Below are positions 25,254 through 34,656 of a stretch of 64,000 nucleotides of DNA, one piece after another (positions within the stretch are counted from its first letter, which is position 1; each line of letters opens with the position of its first letter). The stretch comes from Mycobacteriaceae bacterium (GTDB lineage: Bacteria > Actinomycetota > Actinomycetes > Mycobacteriales > Mycobacteriaceae), in the NCBI GenBank assembly GCA_019749805.1, contig JAIEPH010000002.1:62001-126000 (forward strand), written 5' to 3'. The notes below the pieces were generated by a model. The model was not told the DNA's origin, did no database searches, and saw only the letters and a program-made list of their open reading frames with translations. The position numbers and the translations under genes were made by a program.

Positions 25254-26188
25254 CGGCACCCCTGTGGGAGCTGATGTCGGGCAAATCGCTGAGCGGGAGG
25301 TTCGCCGACTGGGGATACGCCGCAGGGTGGCAGGTCGTCCGGGCGATGCCGGAGGTAGTGGCGCGCAACGCCTTCGGTGCCGGCGCGTACTACGCCGCAC
25401 GTGGTGGTGGACCTGAACAACTACGCAAGAACCTCGCCCGCGTGATCGGTGTACCGCCCGAACGGGTGCCCGACGGGCTCATGCGCGCGTCACTTGCTTC
25501 CTATGCCCGGTACTGGCGCGAGGCATTCCGGCTGCCCACGATGGACCTGGCCGCGGTCGCCCGACGGTTGGACGAAGTGAGTCTCGGAACACACCGGCCT
25601 CAAGCCGCGTTGGACGCCGGTCGCGGCGGAATTATGGCGCTGCCGCACAGCGGCAACTGGGATATGGCGGGCGTCTGGCTCGTCCAACAACACGGCGCCT
25701 TCTCCACGGTCGCCGAGCGGCTGAAGCCCGAATCGTTGTACCGCCGCTTCATCGAGTACCGGGAAAGCCTTGGCTTCGAAGTGTTTCCGGCCTCCGGCGG
25801 CGAGCGCCCACCGTTCGAGCTGCTTGCCGAGCGGTTACGCGAGAACAAGCTCGTCTGCCTGATGTCTGACCGCGACCTCACCCGGTCCGGAGTCGAGGTC
25901 GAATTCTTCGGCGAAGCCACCCGCCTGCCCGCCGGACCGGCCAAATTGGCGATCGCCACCGGCGCCCACCTGATTCCGGCGCACGTCTACTACGACGGCG
26001 AAGACTGCGTCATCGACCTTCAGGAGCCGCTCGACACCAGCTCGAACGACGTCACCGCCGTCACCCAGGCGTTGGCGAATCGGTTCGAGCGCAACATCGC
26101 CGCGCATCCGGCCGACTGGCACATGATGCAGCCGCAGTGGCTGGCCGACCTCTCCGACGAGCGGCGCGCCAAACTCGAGGCGACCTGA
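25250..26188 (+). CDS. patA: Phosphatidylinositol mannoside acyltransferase
   Basis: The 312-residue protein belongs to the LpxL/HtrB acyltransferase family. The H-x4-D-type motif appears in ALPHSGNWDMAG, and DRDLTRSGVEVEFFG forms the second conserved block. In mycobacteria PatA transfers palmitate to the 6-position of the mannose added by PimA on PIM1/PIM2. The ATG overlaps the pgsA stop and its own stop overlaps pimA (TGATG), so the three are translated together. It acts at the cytoplasmic face of the membrane. Confidence 0.93.
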   Translation: MTAPLWELMSGKSLSGRFADWGYAAGWQVVRAMPEVVARNAFGAGAYYAARGGGPEQLRKNLARVIGVPPERVPDGLMRASLASYARYWREAFRLPTMDLAAVARRLDEVSLGTHRPQAALDAGRGGIMALPHSGNWDMAGVWLVQQHGAFSTVAERLKPESLYRRFIEYRESLGFEVFPASGGERPPFELLAERLRENKLVCLMSDRDLTRSGVEVEFFGEATRLPAGPAKLAIATGAHLIPAHVYYDGEDCVIDLQEPLDTSSNDVTAVTQALANRFERNIAAHPADWHMMQPQWLADLSDERRAKLEAT

Positions 26189-27381
26189 TGCGCATCGGCA
26201 TGGTCTGCCCCTACTCGTTCGACGTGCCGGGCGGCGTGCAGTCGCATGTGTTGCAGCTGGCCGAGGTGATGCACGACCGCGGCCACGTGGTCAGCGTGCT
26301 GGCACCGACGTCGTCTCGAGCACACGGTTCGCTGCCCGACTACGTGGTGTCGGGCGGTAAGGCGGTGCCGATCCCGTACAACGGATCGGTGGCGCGGCTG
26401 CGTTTCGGCCCGGCGACTCACCGCATGGTCAAGAAGTGGCTCGCGCAGGGTGATTTCGACGTGTTGCATCTGCACGAGCCCAATGCGCCGAGTCTGTCGA
26501 TGCTGGCGCTGAACATCGCCGAGGGTCCTATCGTCGCCACCTTTCATACCTCGACCACGAAGTCGTTGACGCTCAGTGTGTTCGAGCCGTTTCTGCGGCC
26601 GATGCACGAGAAGATCGTCGGCCGCATCGCGGTGTCGGACCTGGCGCGACGCTGGCAGATGGAATCACTCGGCAGCGATGCCGTCGAGATACCGAACGGG
26701 CTGGACGTCGATTCGTTCGCGTCGGCGCCGGCGATGGACGGTTATCCGCGCGCAGGTAAGTCAGTCCTGTTCCTGGGGCGGTACGACGAGCCCCGCAAGG
26801 GCATGGCCGTGCTGTTGCGTGCGTTGCCGCGCGTCGTCGAGCGGTTCGCCGACATCGAGATCCTGATTGTCGGCCGCGGCGAAGAGGAGGAGCTGCGTCG
26901 CTCGGCAGGCAAACTCGCAAAGCACCTGCGGTTCCTGGGCCAAGTCGACGACGCCGCGAAGGCCTCGGCGCTGCGCAGCGTGGATGTGTACTGCGCGCCC
27001 AACACGGGGGGAGAGAGCTTCGGCATTGTGCTCGTCGAGGCGATGGCCGCGGGTACTGCCGTGGTGGCCAGCGACCTCGACGCGTTCCGCCGAGTGTTGA
27101 TGGACGGGACCGCGGGCCGGCTGGTGTCGGTCGACGACCCGGCCGGATTGGCGGCAGGACTGATCGAGGTTCTGGAGGACGACGACGTCCGGGAGCGCTA
27201 CGTCGAGACGGCCGCCGAGGTGGTACGCCGCTATGACTGGTCGGTGGTGGCGCGCCAGATCATGCGCGTCTACGAGACGGTCGCCGGGGCGGGAGCGAAG
27301 GTTCGCGTGGCAGGTACGGCGAGCGCCGCCGCGGGCACCGGGCTCGCGAGTACCAGAGGGAAGGCCAGGGGATTTAGGTGA
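26188..27381 (+). CDS. pimA: Phosphatidyl-myo-inositol alpha-mannosyltransferase
   Basis: The 397-residue GT4 (GT-B fold) enzyme has MRIGMVCPYSFDVPGGVQSH with the glycine-rich loop, HLHEPNAPSLS, the donor-binding LFLGRYDEPRKGM, and the EX7E motif in GESFGIVLVEAMAAGTAVVA. PimA adds the first mannose from GDP-mannose to phosphatidylinositol. The C-terminal tail after about residue 365 is Ala/Gly/Arg-rich and low in complexity. The operon context (pgsA-patA-pimA) confirms the role. Confidence 0.95.
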   Translation: MRIGMVCPYSFDVPGGVQSHVLQLAEVMHDRGHVVSVLAPTSSRAHGSLPDYVVSGGKAVPIPYNGSVARLRFGPATHRMVKKWLAQGDFDVLHLHEPNAPSLSMLALNIAEGPIVATFHTSTTKSLTLSVFEPFLRPMHEKIVGRIAVSDLARRWQMESLGSDAVEIPNGLDVDSFASAPAMDGYPRAGKSVLFLGRYDEPRKGMAVLLRALPRVVERFADIEILIVGRGEEEELRRSAGKLAKHLRFLGQVDDAAKASALRSVDVYCAPNTGGESFGIVLVEAMAAGTAVVASDLDAFRRVLMDGTAGRLVSVDDPAGLAAGLIEVLEDDDVRERYVETAAEVVRRYDWSVVARQIMRVYETVAGAGAKVRVAGTASAAAGTGLASTRGKARGFR

Positions 27382-28409
27382 TCACCTGGATCCTCGTGAT
27401 CGCGCTGGCGCTGCTTCTCGTGGTGCTGTCGTTGGTGGGCGCCTGGGCGTATCAGACCGCCAACCGGCTGGACCGGTTGCACGTGCGCTCCGACCTGTCC
27501 TGGCAGGCCCTCGACGGCGCGCTGGGGCGGCGGGCCGTGGTGGCTCGTGCCGTGGCCGTCGACTCCTACGGGGGCGCGCCGGCGGGCAAGCGCCTGGCAG
27601 CGCTGGCTGACGTGGCCGAGCGTGCCCCGCGGCAGCGGCGTGAGGCTGCCGAGAACGAGCTGTCCGCGGCGTTGGCGATGGTCGAGCCGTCTTCGCTCCC
27701 GCACGCGCTGGTCGCCGAGCTGGCCGACGCCGAGGCGCGGGTCCTGCTGGCTCGCCGATTCCACAACGACGCGGTCCGCGACACCCTCGCTCTGCGCGAG
27801 CGCCCGGCGGTCAGGATGCTGCGGCTCGGTGGCACCGCGCCGCTACCAAGCTATTTCGAGATCGCCGAGCGTGCGACGGCATCCGATGAGATGGCGCCCG
27901 CGCCTGACCAGCGGGTCTCGGCGCGCGTCGTACTGCTCGACCGCGACGGGGCGGTACTGCTGTTTCGCGGATCCGATCCCGCCGTCGCCGACGCACCGAT
28001 CTGGTGGTTTACGGTCGGCGGCGCCGTCGAGCCGGGTGAGGCGCTCGCCGACGCCGCCGCGCGGGAGATCGCCGAAGAGACCGGCCTCCGGGTCAGCTCC
28101 GCCGATCTGATCGGGCCGGTGTGGCGCCGCGGCGCGGTCTTCGAGTTCAACGGCGTGCTCATCCGCAGCGAGGAGAAGTTCTTCGTCTACCGCACCGAAC
28201 GTTTCGAACCGTCGACAAGCGGTCACAACGACCTCGAGCGGCGCACGATTCATGGTCACCGGTGGTGCGATGAGACAATGATTGCCGAGCTGGTCGCCAA
28301 GGGCGAGACGGTATATCCGTTGCAGTTGGGTGAGCTCCTCGGCGAAGCGACGAACTTGGCCGATCACCCGGTTGACATGGCGCGGAGGCAGTTGCAATCG
28401 ATCCGTTGA
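27378..28409 (+). CDS. Membrane-anchored Nudix hydrolase domain protein
   Basis: The 343-residue protein has an N-terminal membrane helix ([20 protein letters not shown]), a helical region (about 30-165) and a C-terminal Nudix domain. The box [24 protein letters not shown] is complete. Its place after pimA corresponds, from memory, to Rv2609c. The GTG overlaps the pimA stop (GTGA). A nucleotide-sugar or nucleotide pyrophosphate substrate is possible; none is shown by the sequence. It closes the PIM operon. Confidence 0.88.
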   Translation: MITWILVIALALLLVVLSLVGAWAYQTANRLDRLHVRSDLSWQALDGALGRRAVVARAVAVDSYGGAPAGKRLAALADVAERAPRQRREAAENELSAALAMVEPSSLPHALVAELADAEARVLLARRFHNDAVRDTLALRERPAVRMLRLGGTAPLPSYFEIAERATASDEMAPAPDQRVSARVVLLDRDGAVLLFRGSDPAVADAPIWWFTVGGAVEPGEALADAAAREIAEETGLRVSSADLIGPVWRRGAVFEFNGVLIRSEEKFFVYRTERFEPSTSGHNDLERRTIHGHRWCDETMIAELVAKGETVYPLQLGELLGEATNLADHPVDMARRQLQSIR

Positions 28410-28476
28410 TCTGCGGATTCTTTTGTATTTGCGGCCCTCATTAGACTGGATCAGTAGCGATTCGGAGGAGATAGCA

Positions 28477-29385
28477 GTGGATACCGCACCTAACGGGTCG
28501 GTGACCCAAACCGGGACCGCCCGGGTCAAGCGCGGCATGGCGGAGATGCTCAAGGGCGGCGTCATCATGGACGTGGTCACCCCCGAGCAGGCGCGCATCG
28601 CCGAGGGGGCCGGCGCGGTGGCCGTCATGGCGCTCGAGCGGGTGCCGGCTGACATTCGGGCCCAGGGTGGTGTCGCGCGGATGAGCGATCCCGATCTCAT
28701 CGAGGGCATCATCGAAGCGGTGACCATCCCGGTGATGGCCAAGGTGCGCATCGGGCATTTCGTCGAGGCGCAGATCCTGCAGAGCCTGGGTGTCGACTAC
28801 ATCGACGAATCCGAGGTGCTCACTCCCGCCGACTACACCCACCATGTCGACAAGTGGAAGTTCACCGTGCCGTTCGTGTGCGGTGCGACCAACCTGGGTG
28901 AGGCGTTGCGCCGGATCACCGAGGGCGCGGCGATGATCCGCTCCAAGGGTGAGGCCGGCACCGGAGATGTGTCCAACGCGACCACCCACATGCGCGCAAT
29001 CGGCGGTGCGATTCGTCGCCTCACGTCGCTGTCTGAGGACGAGTTGTTCGTCGCGGCAAAGGAATTGCAGGCGCCCTACGACCTTGTCGTCGAGGTGGCG
29101 CGGGCGGGCAAGTTGCCGGTCACGCTGTTCACTGCGGGCGGTATCGCGACCCCGGCCGACGCGGCGATGATGATGCAGCTCGGTGCCGAGGGGGTGTTCG
29201 TCGGTTCGGGCATCTTCAAGTCCGGGGACCCCGCCGGTCGCGCCGCCGCGATCGTGAAGGCCACCACTTTCTACGACGACCCCGATGTGCTGGCGAAGGT
29301 GTCGCGCGGGCTGGGTGAGGCCATGGTCGGTATCAACGTGGAGGACGTCGCGGCCCCGCACCGGCTCGCTGAACGCGGCTGGTAA
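28477..29385 (+). CDS. pdxS: Pyridoxal 5'-phosphate synthase, synthase subunit
   Basis: The 302-residue TIM-barrel protein has the invariant PdxS blocks: [55 protein letters not shown] with the Schiff-base lysine, and [13 protein letters not shown]. PdxS condenses ribose 5-phosphate, glyceraldehyde 3-phosphate and ammonia from PdxT to make PLP. The GTG at 28477 follows a strong GGAGGAG. It lies 68 bp after the PIM operon and leads pdxS-tesB-pdxT. Confidence 0.97.
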   Translation: MDTAPNGSVTQTGTARVKRGMAEMLKGGVIMDVVTPEQARIAEGAGAVAVMALERVPADIRAQGGVARMSDPDLIEGIIEAVTIPVMAKVRIGHFVEAQILQSLGVDYIDESEVLTPADYTHHVDKWKFTVPFVCGATNLGEALRRITEGAAMIRSKGEAGTGDVSNATTHMRAIGGAIRRLTSLSEDELFVAAKELQAPYDLVVEVARAGKLPVTLFTAGGIATPADAAMMMQLGAEGVFVGSGIFKSGDPAGRAAAIVKATTFYDDPDVLAKVSRGLGEAMVGINVEDVAAPHRLAERGW

Positions 29386-29394
29386 GAACATCAG

Positions 29395-30231
29395 GTGGCT
29401 ATCGAAGAGATCCTCGATCTGGAGCAACTCGAGGTCAACATCTACCGCGGCAGTGTCTTCAGCCCCGAATCGGGCAACTGGCAGCGCACGTTCGGTGGTC
29501 ATGTAGCCGGGCAGTCGTTGGTCTCGGCGGTACGCACGGTCGATCCGAAATACCAGGTGCATTCCCTGCACGGATATTTCCTGCGGCCGGGTGACGCGAA
29601 GGCGCCGACGGTGTTCATCGTCGAGCGACTCCGCGATGGTGGGTCTTTCGCCACCCGCCGGGTCAATGCGATCCAGCACGGAGAGACCATCTTCTCGATG
29701 TCGGCGTCGTTCCAGACCGACCAGAGCGGCATCCACCACCAGGACACGATGCCGTCGGCGCCGCCGCCCGACGACCTGCCGGGCCTGACGGAGGTCAAAG
29801 CGTTCGACGACGCGGGCTTCAAGCAATTCGCGGAGTGGGATGTGCGGGTGGTGCCGCAGGAGAAGCTGGAACGCCTGGCCGGCAAGGCTTCTCAGCAACA
29901 GGTCTGGTTCCGTCACCGGGACCCGCTGCCAGACGACTTCGTGCTGCACGTCTGCGCACTGGCCTACCTGAGCGATCTCACTCTGCTCGGATCGGCACAG
30001 GTGCATCACGCCGCCGAGCGCCAACATCTGCAGGTCGCGTCGCTGGATCATGCGATGTGGTTCATGCGTCCGTTCCGCGCCGACGAATGGCTGCTCTACG
30101 ACCAGTCGTCGCCGACGGCATCGGGCGGGCGCTCGCTGACCCAGGGCAAGATCTACACCCAGACCGGTGAGATGGTGGCGGCGGTGACGCAGGAAGGGCT
30201 CACCCGCTACAAGCGCGGCTACACGCCGTGA
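29395..30231 (+). CDS. tesB: Acyl-CoA thioesterase II
   Basis: The 278-residue double-hotdog protein has a TesB-type N-terminus ([20 protein letters not shown]), [30 protein letters not shown], and the C-terminal [18 protein letters not shown] with the conserved aspartate. It hydrolyses medium and long acyl-CoAs. Lying between pdxS and pdxT is unusual functionally but conserved in mycobacteria (Rv2606c-Rv2605c-Rv2604c, from memory). It starts at GTG 29395, 9 nt after pdxS, and overlaps pdxT by 4 nt. Confidence 0.93.
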   Translation: MAIEEILDLEQLEVNIYRGSVFSPESGNWQRTFGGHVAGQSLVSAVRTVDPKYQVHSLHGYFLRPGDAKAPTVFIVERLRDGGSFATRRVNAIQHGETIFSMSASFQTDQSGIHHQDTMPSAPPPDDLPGLTEVKAFDDAGFKQFAEWDVRVVPQEKLERLAGKASQQQVWFRHRDPLPDDFVLHVCALAYLSDLTLLGSAQVHHAAERQHLQVASLDHAMWFMRPFRADEWLLYDQSSPTASGGRSLTQGKIYTQTGEMVAAVTQEGLTRYKRGYTP

Positions 30232-30812
30232 GCGCACCGCACGTCGGCGTGCTGGCGCTCCAGGGCGACACTCGCGAACATCTTGCGGCATTGCGTGAGG
30301 CGGGCGCCGAGGCGTCCACGGTGCGGCGGCTACGTGAACTCGAAACCGTTGACGCGCTGGTGATCCCCGGCGGGGAGTCCACGACGATGAGCCATCTGCT
30401 GCGGGAGTTCGAGCTGCTCGAACCGTTGCGAGCGAGGTTGGCCGACGGCATGCCCGCCTACGGGTCGTGTGCGGGCATGATTTTGCTCGCCACCGAGATC
30501 CTGGACGCCGGCACCGCCGGGCGCGACGCAACGCCGCTCAAGGCGATCGATATGACGGTGCGACGCAACGCGTTTGGCCGTCAAGTGGATTCGTTCGAGG
30601 ATGATATCGACTTCACGGGTCTCGACAAGCCCGTGCACGCGGTGTTCATCCGGGCGCCGTGGGTCGAGCGGGTCGGCCCGGACGTCGAGGTGCTGGGCCA
30701 GGCCGCCGGACATATCGTCGCGGTGCGTCAGGGCAAGATGCTCGCGACGTCGTTTCACCCGGAGGTGACCGGCGATCGTCGCATCCACAAACTCTTCGTG
30801 GATTTACTGTGA
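30228..30812 (+). CDS. pdxT: Pyridoxal 5'-phosphate synthase, glutaminase subunit
   Basis: The 194-residue class I glutamine amidotransferase has [23 protein letters not shown], the nucleophile in YGSCAGMI and the His-Glu pair in [13 protein letters not shown]. It forms a complex with PdxS and channels ammonia to it. The GTG at 30228 overlaps the tesB stop. It is the last gene of this operon; the next gene is on the opposite strand. Confidence 0.96.
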   Translation: MSAPHVGVLALQGDTREHLAALREAGAEASTVRRLRELETVDALVIPGGESTTMSHLLREFELLEPLRARLADGMPAYGSCAGMILLATEILDAGTAGRDATPLKAIDMTVRRNAFGRQVDSFEDDIDFTGLDKPVHAVFIRAPWVERVGPDVEVLGQAAGHIVAVRQGKMLATSFHPEVTGDRRIHKLFVDLL

Positions 30813-30863
30813 ATCGGGCGCGCATATCAACCGTGGCGGTCGATACGCGCGCCGAATTCGCAA

Positions 30864-32075
30864 CTAGCGGATGGGCAGACCCGTCACCGCGCGACCGATG
30901 ACCAGCCGCTGAATCTCGCTGGTGCCTTCGAAGATGGTGAAGATCTTGGCGTCGCGATGCATCCGCTCGACCGGATATTCACGCGTATAGCCGTTGCCGC
31001 CGAGGATCTGGATCGCCTCGTCGGTGACGTAGACGGCGGTTTCGCTCGCGACAAGCTTGGCCATCGACCCCTCGGCGTTATCGAACGGTTTGCCGTTACG
31101 GGCCATCCAGCCCGCCCGCCACACGAGCAGGCGAGCAGCGTCGATGCGAGCTTTCATGTCGGCCAATTTGAATGCGATGGCCTGGAATTCGCCGATCTTG
31201 CGGCCGAATTGCTCACGCTGCAATGCGTAGTCCAGCGCGTACTCATATGCCGCACGGGCCACACCGACGGCCATCGCACCGACTGTGGGGCGGGTCCGCT
31301 CGAAGGTGGCCATTGCGGCCTGACCTTTCGAACGCTTGCCCTCGCGGACTTTCGCGATCCGCTCCTCGAACTTGTCTCTGCCACCGATGATCAGGCGCCC
31401 GGGGATGCGGACGTCGTCCAGCACGACCTCGGCGGTGTGCGACGCCCTGATGCCGTGCTTGAGAAATTTCTGGCCTTGCCGGAATCCGGGGGTGTCGGGC
31501 GGGATGATGAACGACGCCTGACCGCGGCTGCCCAGCTCGGGATACACCGACGCGACGACGATGTGCACCTCGGCGATGCCGCCGTTGGTCGCCCACGTCT
31601 TCGTACCGTTGAGCACCCATTCGTCGGTGGCCTCGTCGTAGCGTGCGCGCGTGAGGATCGCACCGACATCCGAGCCGGCGCCGGGCTCCGACGAACAGAA
31701 GGAACCGACCTTGGGGTCGTCGACGGTGCCGAACATCTGTGGCAGGAACTCGGCGATCTGCTCGGGCGTTCCGCCGCCGGCCAGCGATGCGGCCGCCAGG
31801 CCGGTGCCGAGGATCGACAGCGCGATTCCCGCGTCGCCCCAAAACATCTCCTCGAACGCGACGAGCATGCCCAGGCCGGACGGTTCGCCCGCCTGCTCGG
31901 CGAAGAACTCCATGGAGTAGACGCCGACTTTCGCGGCTTCCTGAATGATCGGCCACGGTGTCTCTTCGCGCTCATCCCATTCGGCGGCGGCCGGTCGGAT
32001 CACGTCGGTGGCGAATTCGTGGACCCAGTCGCGAATGTGGACGAGGTCGGGTGACAGTTCGAGGTCGAACGACAT
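30864..32075 (-). CDS. Acyl-CoA dehydrogenase
   Basis: The 403-residue flavoprotein has the full FadE fold: [88 protein letters not shown], and the C-terminal [20 protein letters not shown] with [19 protein letters not shown]. The glutamate in FEGTSEIQ or close by is the likely catalytic base. It is not part of the conserved block around it. A 28-bp perfect palindrome lies 2 bp upstream of its ATG and overlaps a leaderless-type -10 box, so it is probably repressed by a TetR-like protein. No intact regulator gene adjoins it. Confidence 0.92.
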   Translation of the reverse strand: MSFDLELSPDLVHIRDWVHEFATDVIRPAAAEWDEREETPWPIIQEAAKVGVYSMEFFAEQAGEPSGLGMLVAFEEMFWGDAGIALSILGTGLAAASLAGGGTPEQIAEFLPQMFGTVDDPKVGSFCSSEPGAGSDVGAILTRARYDEATDEWVLNGTKTWATNGGIAEVHIVVASVYPELGSRGQASFIIPPDTPGFRQGQKFLKHGIRASHTAEVVLDDVRIPGRLIIGGRDKFEERIAKVREGKRSKGQAAMATFERTRPTVGAMAVGVARAAYEYALDYALQREQFGRKIGEFQAIAFKLADMKARIDAARLLVWRAGWMARNGKPFDNAEGSMAKLVASETAVYVTDEAIQILGGNGYTREYPVERMHRDAKIFTIFEGTSEIQRLVIGRAVTGLPIR

Positions 32076-32105
32076 ACCACTATCTTACTCCGGAGTAAGA
32101 TAGTG
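32076..32105 (-). promoter_or_regulatory. 28-bp perfect palindromic operator at a leaderless fadE promoter
   Basis: CACTATCTTACTCC at 32078-32091 is followed directly by its exact reverse complement (32092-32105), giving 14-bp arms with no spacer. On the minus strand the palindrome contains TAAGAT (32087-32082), a TANNNT box, and the ATG follows 6 nt later. Length and symmetry are typical of TetR-family operators. Binding would cover the -10 region and the transcription start. Confidence 0.75.
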
Positions 32106-32134
32106 CGAAAGGCGTGTGTGTTCGACCTAACATT

Positions 32135-32372
32135 TCAGCCCAGGACCGGCAGTACCAGCCGAGACGCCGGCGAAACCGTGTTCAGGCTGCTGGTTCCCAC
32201 ACTCGCGTGCCGGAAGATCATGATCGCGGGTGTGTTCAGGTCCTGTTCGTCACTGGTGAGGGTGAGTCGGATGCGATCCCCGGCAGCGAAGCGGCGGGCG
32301 TTGGGCACCAACGGAATCCGATACTCGGTGTCGACGAGCGGGATCGCCTGGTGCGCAGCGGTCTGATTCCTC
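32135..32372 (-). pseudogene. C-terminal remnant of a CocE/NonD (X-Pro dipeptidyl-peptidase-like) hydrolase
   Basis: The minus strand encodes an isolated C-terminal beta-domain. HQAIPLVDTEYRIPLVPNAR, then RFAAGDRIRLTLTSDE, then ASVGTSSLNTVSPASRLVLP with a stop at 32135-32137 matches the jelly-roll tail (PepX_C) of CocE/NonD hydrolases. The catalytic alpha/beta-hydrolase part is absent and no start codon fits. Reading breaks off near 32372, where the remnant of a plus-strand regulator begins. Confidence 0.6.
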
Positions 32373-32382
32373 GCAGATCATG

Positions 32383-32490
32383 GGCTTGGCGATGATGCGA
32401 TTCGTATGGAAGATCGAACCGGTCAGATCGATGGCGGATGAGCAACTGGTCGCCGCCGTCGCGCCGAACCTGCAGCACTACATCCAGGGG
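32383..32490 (+). pseudogene. C-terminal remnant of a TetR-type regulator
   Basis: One plus-strand frame encodes MMRFVWKIEPVRSMADEQLV then AAVAPNLQHYIQG, which resembles the last helices of long-chain TetR regulators (the pattern W-x-EPV-S-x-x-DE-L and P-x-L-x-x-Y). There is no HTH domain and the frame does not close at the expected place. It abuts the CocE remnant, so both genes appear cut at one junction. Assignment rests on recalled TetR C-terminal patterns. Confidence 0.4.
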
Positions 32491-32497
32491 ATCTCAC

Positions 32498-32932
32498 GTG
32501 ACGATGGTCGAGGTCGAGCCGCAGCCGCGCATCGACACGATCGTGCGCCTACCCGACGGCAGAGAGGCCAGGCGCACCGAATACGTCGGCACAGCCTGGT
32601 TCGACGGAAAGCCGCAGGTCAGCGGCCTGGTACTGCGCCGCGCGCCGAATGCGCCACGAGGTATCCGCGTGCCGAACTTCTCGACGTCGTTCTTTCTCCC
32701 CGACAGCCTGGCCTATGACCGGGCCGCACTCGGTGAGCCGACACTGTCGGTCTCGGTGGTGCTCCAGGCGGCGGGTGAGACCAGCGCGATCACGCAGGCC
32801 GCCGCCACTTTCACCGATGACCCGTCCGGTGCACCGACGTGGATTCAGATTCATCTTCAGGGGCACCTCGGCTGGCCGGCAGGCATCGGCTACCGCATCG
32901 TCGCGCTCACCCCTCCCGACGCGGTTCGATAG
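32498..32932 (+). CDS. Hypothetical protein, unknown family
   Basis: The 144-residue soluble protein is rich in beta-strand patterns (DTIVRLPDGREARRTEYVGT, GLVLRRAPNAPRGIRVPNFS, PTLSVSVVLQAAGETSAIT). No signal peptide, membrane segment or cofactor motif is visible. A GTG at 32498 follows AGGGGATC at good distance; the frame is open further upstream but into the TetR remnant. Codon use looks like its neighbours. No function can be proposed. Confidence 0.6.
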   Translation: MTMVEVEPQPRIDTIVRLPDGREARRTEYVGTAWFDGKPQVSGLVLRRAPNAPRGIRVPNFSTSFFLPDSLAYDRAALGEPTLSVSVVLQAAGETSAITQAAATFTDDPSGAPTWIQIHLQGHLGWPAGIGYRIVALTPPDAVR

Positions 32933-33000
32933 GGCACAAACGTCCACGTAGACTCGTCGTTCGAACGTTGCGCGATTTTTAGGAAGCGGGTAGTACACGC

Positions 33001-33759
33001 ATGAGCGGCCATTCCAAGTGGGCGACCACAAAGCACAAGAAGGCCGTTATCGACGCACGCCGCGGCAAGAACTTCGCGAAGCTGATCAAGAACGTCGAAG
33101 TGGCCGCGCGAGTCGGCGGCGGTGACCCCGCCGGGAACCCGACGCTCTACGACGCGATCCAGAAGGCGAAGAAATCGTCGGTCCCGAACGACAACATCGA
33201 GCGCGCCCGCAAGCGCGGCGCCGGGGAAGAGGCCGGTGGCGCCGACTACCAGAACATCACCTATGAGGGCTACGGCCCCAACGGTGTCGCGGTGCTGATC
33301 GAGTGCCTCACCGACAACCGCAACCGCGCCGCGGGCGAGGTGCGCGTCGCGATGACCCGCAACGGCGGCAACATGGCCGATCCGGGTTCGGTGGCATATC
33401 TGTTCTCCCGCAAGGGCGTCGTGACCCTGGAGAAGAACGGGCAGACCGAGGATGACGTGCTGACCGCGGTGCTGGAAGCCGGCGCCGAGGAGATCAACGA
33501 CCTCGATGACAGCTTCGAGATCATCTGCGAACCAACCGATCTCGTCGCTGTTCGCACCGCGCTACAGGAGGCGGGCATCGACTACGAGTCCGCGGAGGCC
33601 AGCTTCCAGCCGTCGGTGACGGTGCCGGTCGACCTCGACGGCGCACGCAAGGTACTCAAGCTCGTCGACGCGCTCGAAGACAGCGACGACGTCCAGGACG
33701 TCTACACCAACATGGACATCCCCGACGACGTCGGGGCTCAACTCGACGACGAGGGATAG
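33001..33759 (+). CDS. YebC/PmpR family protein
   Basis: The 252-residue protein has the invariant N-terminus [20 protein letters not shown] with [10 protein letters not shown]. It continues with [20 protein letters not shown] and the domain with [20 protein letters not shown]. Family members have been described as transcriptional regulators and, more recently, as ribosome-associated factors easing translation of proline-rich stretches. It corresponds in position to Rv2603c (from memory). The downstream hydrolase gene is convergent with a 3-nt gap. Confidence 0.95.
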   Translation: MSGHSKWATTKHKKAVIDARRGKNFAKLIKNVEVAARVGGGDPAGNPTLYDAIQKAKKSSVPNDNIERARKRGAGEEAGGADYQNITYEGYGPNGVAVLIECLTDNRNRAAGEVRVAMTRNGGNMADPGSVAYLFSRKGVVTLEKNGQTEDDVLTAVLEAGAEEINDLDDSFEIICEPTDLVAVRTALQEAGIDYESAEASFQPSVTVPVDLDGARKVLKLVDALEDSDDVQDVYTNMDIPDDVGAQLDDEG

Positions 33760-33762
33760 TCG

Positions 33763-34590
33763 TCAGCCCTTGAGGAACTCGCCGATTGCCCGCGCGGTTT
33801 CCTCGGGCTGATCGAGCATGATAAGTACCTTGGCGTCCTCGACGTAACGCAATGTGCCACCTGTCAATTCGGCCAACGCCTCGGCGTGCGCGACGGGCAT
33901 CACGCGGTTGCGGCTCCACAGCACCAGCACGTCGCCCGAGAAGTCCGCGAGCCGGTTGGTCTCGTCCACGAGCGAGGACTTGTCGAACCTGGTCCGTGCG
34001 TACTTGAGCAGGTCGCGGCGGATCCGCACGTCGGCGATCCCCGCATTCGTCCATGCCTCGATGATGTGCTGGGGGATGGGCTTGGCGGCCATCATGCCGA
34101 AGAGGAAGAAGCGGCGACGCAGCCAGCCGATGCGCAACTGCTGCATCGCCATCTTGACGGTCCCGGTGGTGCGGGTGCCGACCCAGGTGACCTTGCCGGG
34201 AAAGCCGGGAGGGAAGTTGTCGTAGGCCTCTGACGGGCAGATCACGAGTCGGGCAATGCGTTTGTCGCGCCCGACGTCGGTGAGGAACAGCGGACCGCCC
34301 CAGTCGGACACGACAAGCGTGACGTCGGTGAGATCCAGTGCGTCGAGGAAATCGGCGACGACGTCGACCATGCCGGGCATCGTGAGATCGGCATCCTCAC
34401 GCATCGGGATTCGGTGCCCGCCGATCGGCAGCACCGGCAGCACGTAGCGGTAGCCGGCCGGCAGGTGCGGTAGGGCGAGGTCCCACTGTGTGTCGTTCAT
34501 CAGCAGACCGTGCAACAGCACCACCGGCGGGCCGTCTGGGTCGCCTTCCTCGCGGTACTCGATGGTCCCGGCGGAAACGGCAAGCTCCAT
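33763..34590 (-). CDS. Alpha/beta hydrolase with Asp nucleophile (haloalkane dehalogenase/epoxide hydrolase-like)
   Basis: The 275-residue protein has the oxyanion region VVLLHGLLMNDTQWD and a nucleophile elbow VVSDWGGPLFL. An aspartate occupies the nucleophile position, as in haloalkane dehalogenases and epoxide hydrolases rather than serine esterases. The C-terminal ARAIGEFLKG is typical; a clear catalytic histidine is not obvious in the final segment (YVEDAKVLIMLDQPEETARA). AGGGGAA precedes the ATG. It is divergent from a TetR gene with palindromes between them. Confidence 0.8.
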   Translation of the reverse strand: MELAVSAGTIEYREEGDPDGPPVVLLHGLLMNDTQWDLALPHLPAGYRYVLPVLPIGGHRIPMREDADLTMPGMVDVVADFLDALDLTDVTLVVSDWGGPLFLTDVGRDKRIARLVICPSEAYDNFPPGFPGKVTWVGTRTTGTVKMAMQQLRIGWLRRRFFLFGMMAAKPIPQHIIEAWTNAGIADVRIRRDLLKYARTRFDKSSLVDETNRLADFSGDVLVLWSRNRVMPVAHAEALAELTGGTLRYVEDAKVLIMLDQPEETARAIGEFLKG

Positions 34591-34604
34591 CTCTATTCCC
34601 CTTA

Positions 34605-34636
34605 TTAGAACGCTAATTCTAGAACGTATGCTCTAG
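34605..34636. promoter_or_regulatory. Overlapping palindromes between a hydrolase and a TetR gene
   Basis: TTAGAAcgctaaTTCTAG (34605-34622; 5 of 6 arm positions symmetric) overlaps CTAGAacgtatgcTCTAG (34619-34636; perfect 5-bp arms). TAGAACG is also repeated directly (34606-34612 and 34620-34626). A TATGCT -10-like box lies in the second palindrome (34627-34632) for the TetR gene, 14 nt before its AGGAGG. The site can serve both divergent promoters and is the likely operator of the adjacent TetR protein. Confidence 0.55.
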
Positions 34637-34656
34637 TCTGTCCGCAGGAGGCGTCA

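Noticed and set aside
28441..30531. Long open frame of about 700 codons antisense to pdxS-tesB-pdxT
   Set aside because: It is a GC-rich mirror of three certain genes, has an Arg/His/Gly-heavy composition and no recognisable domain.
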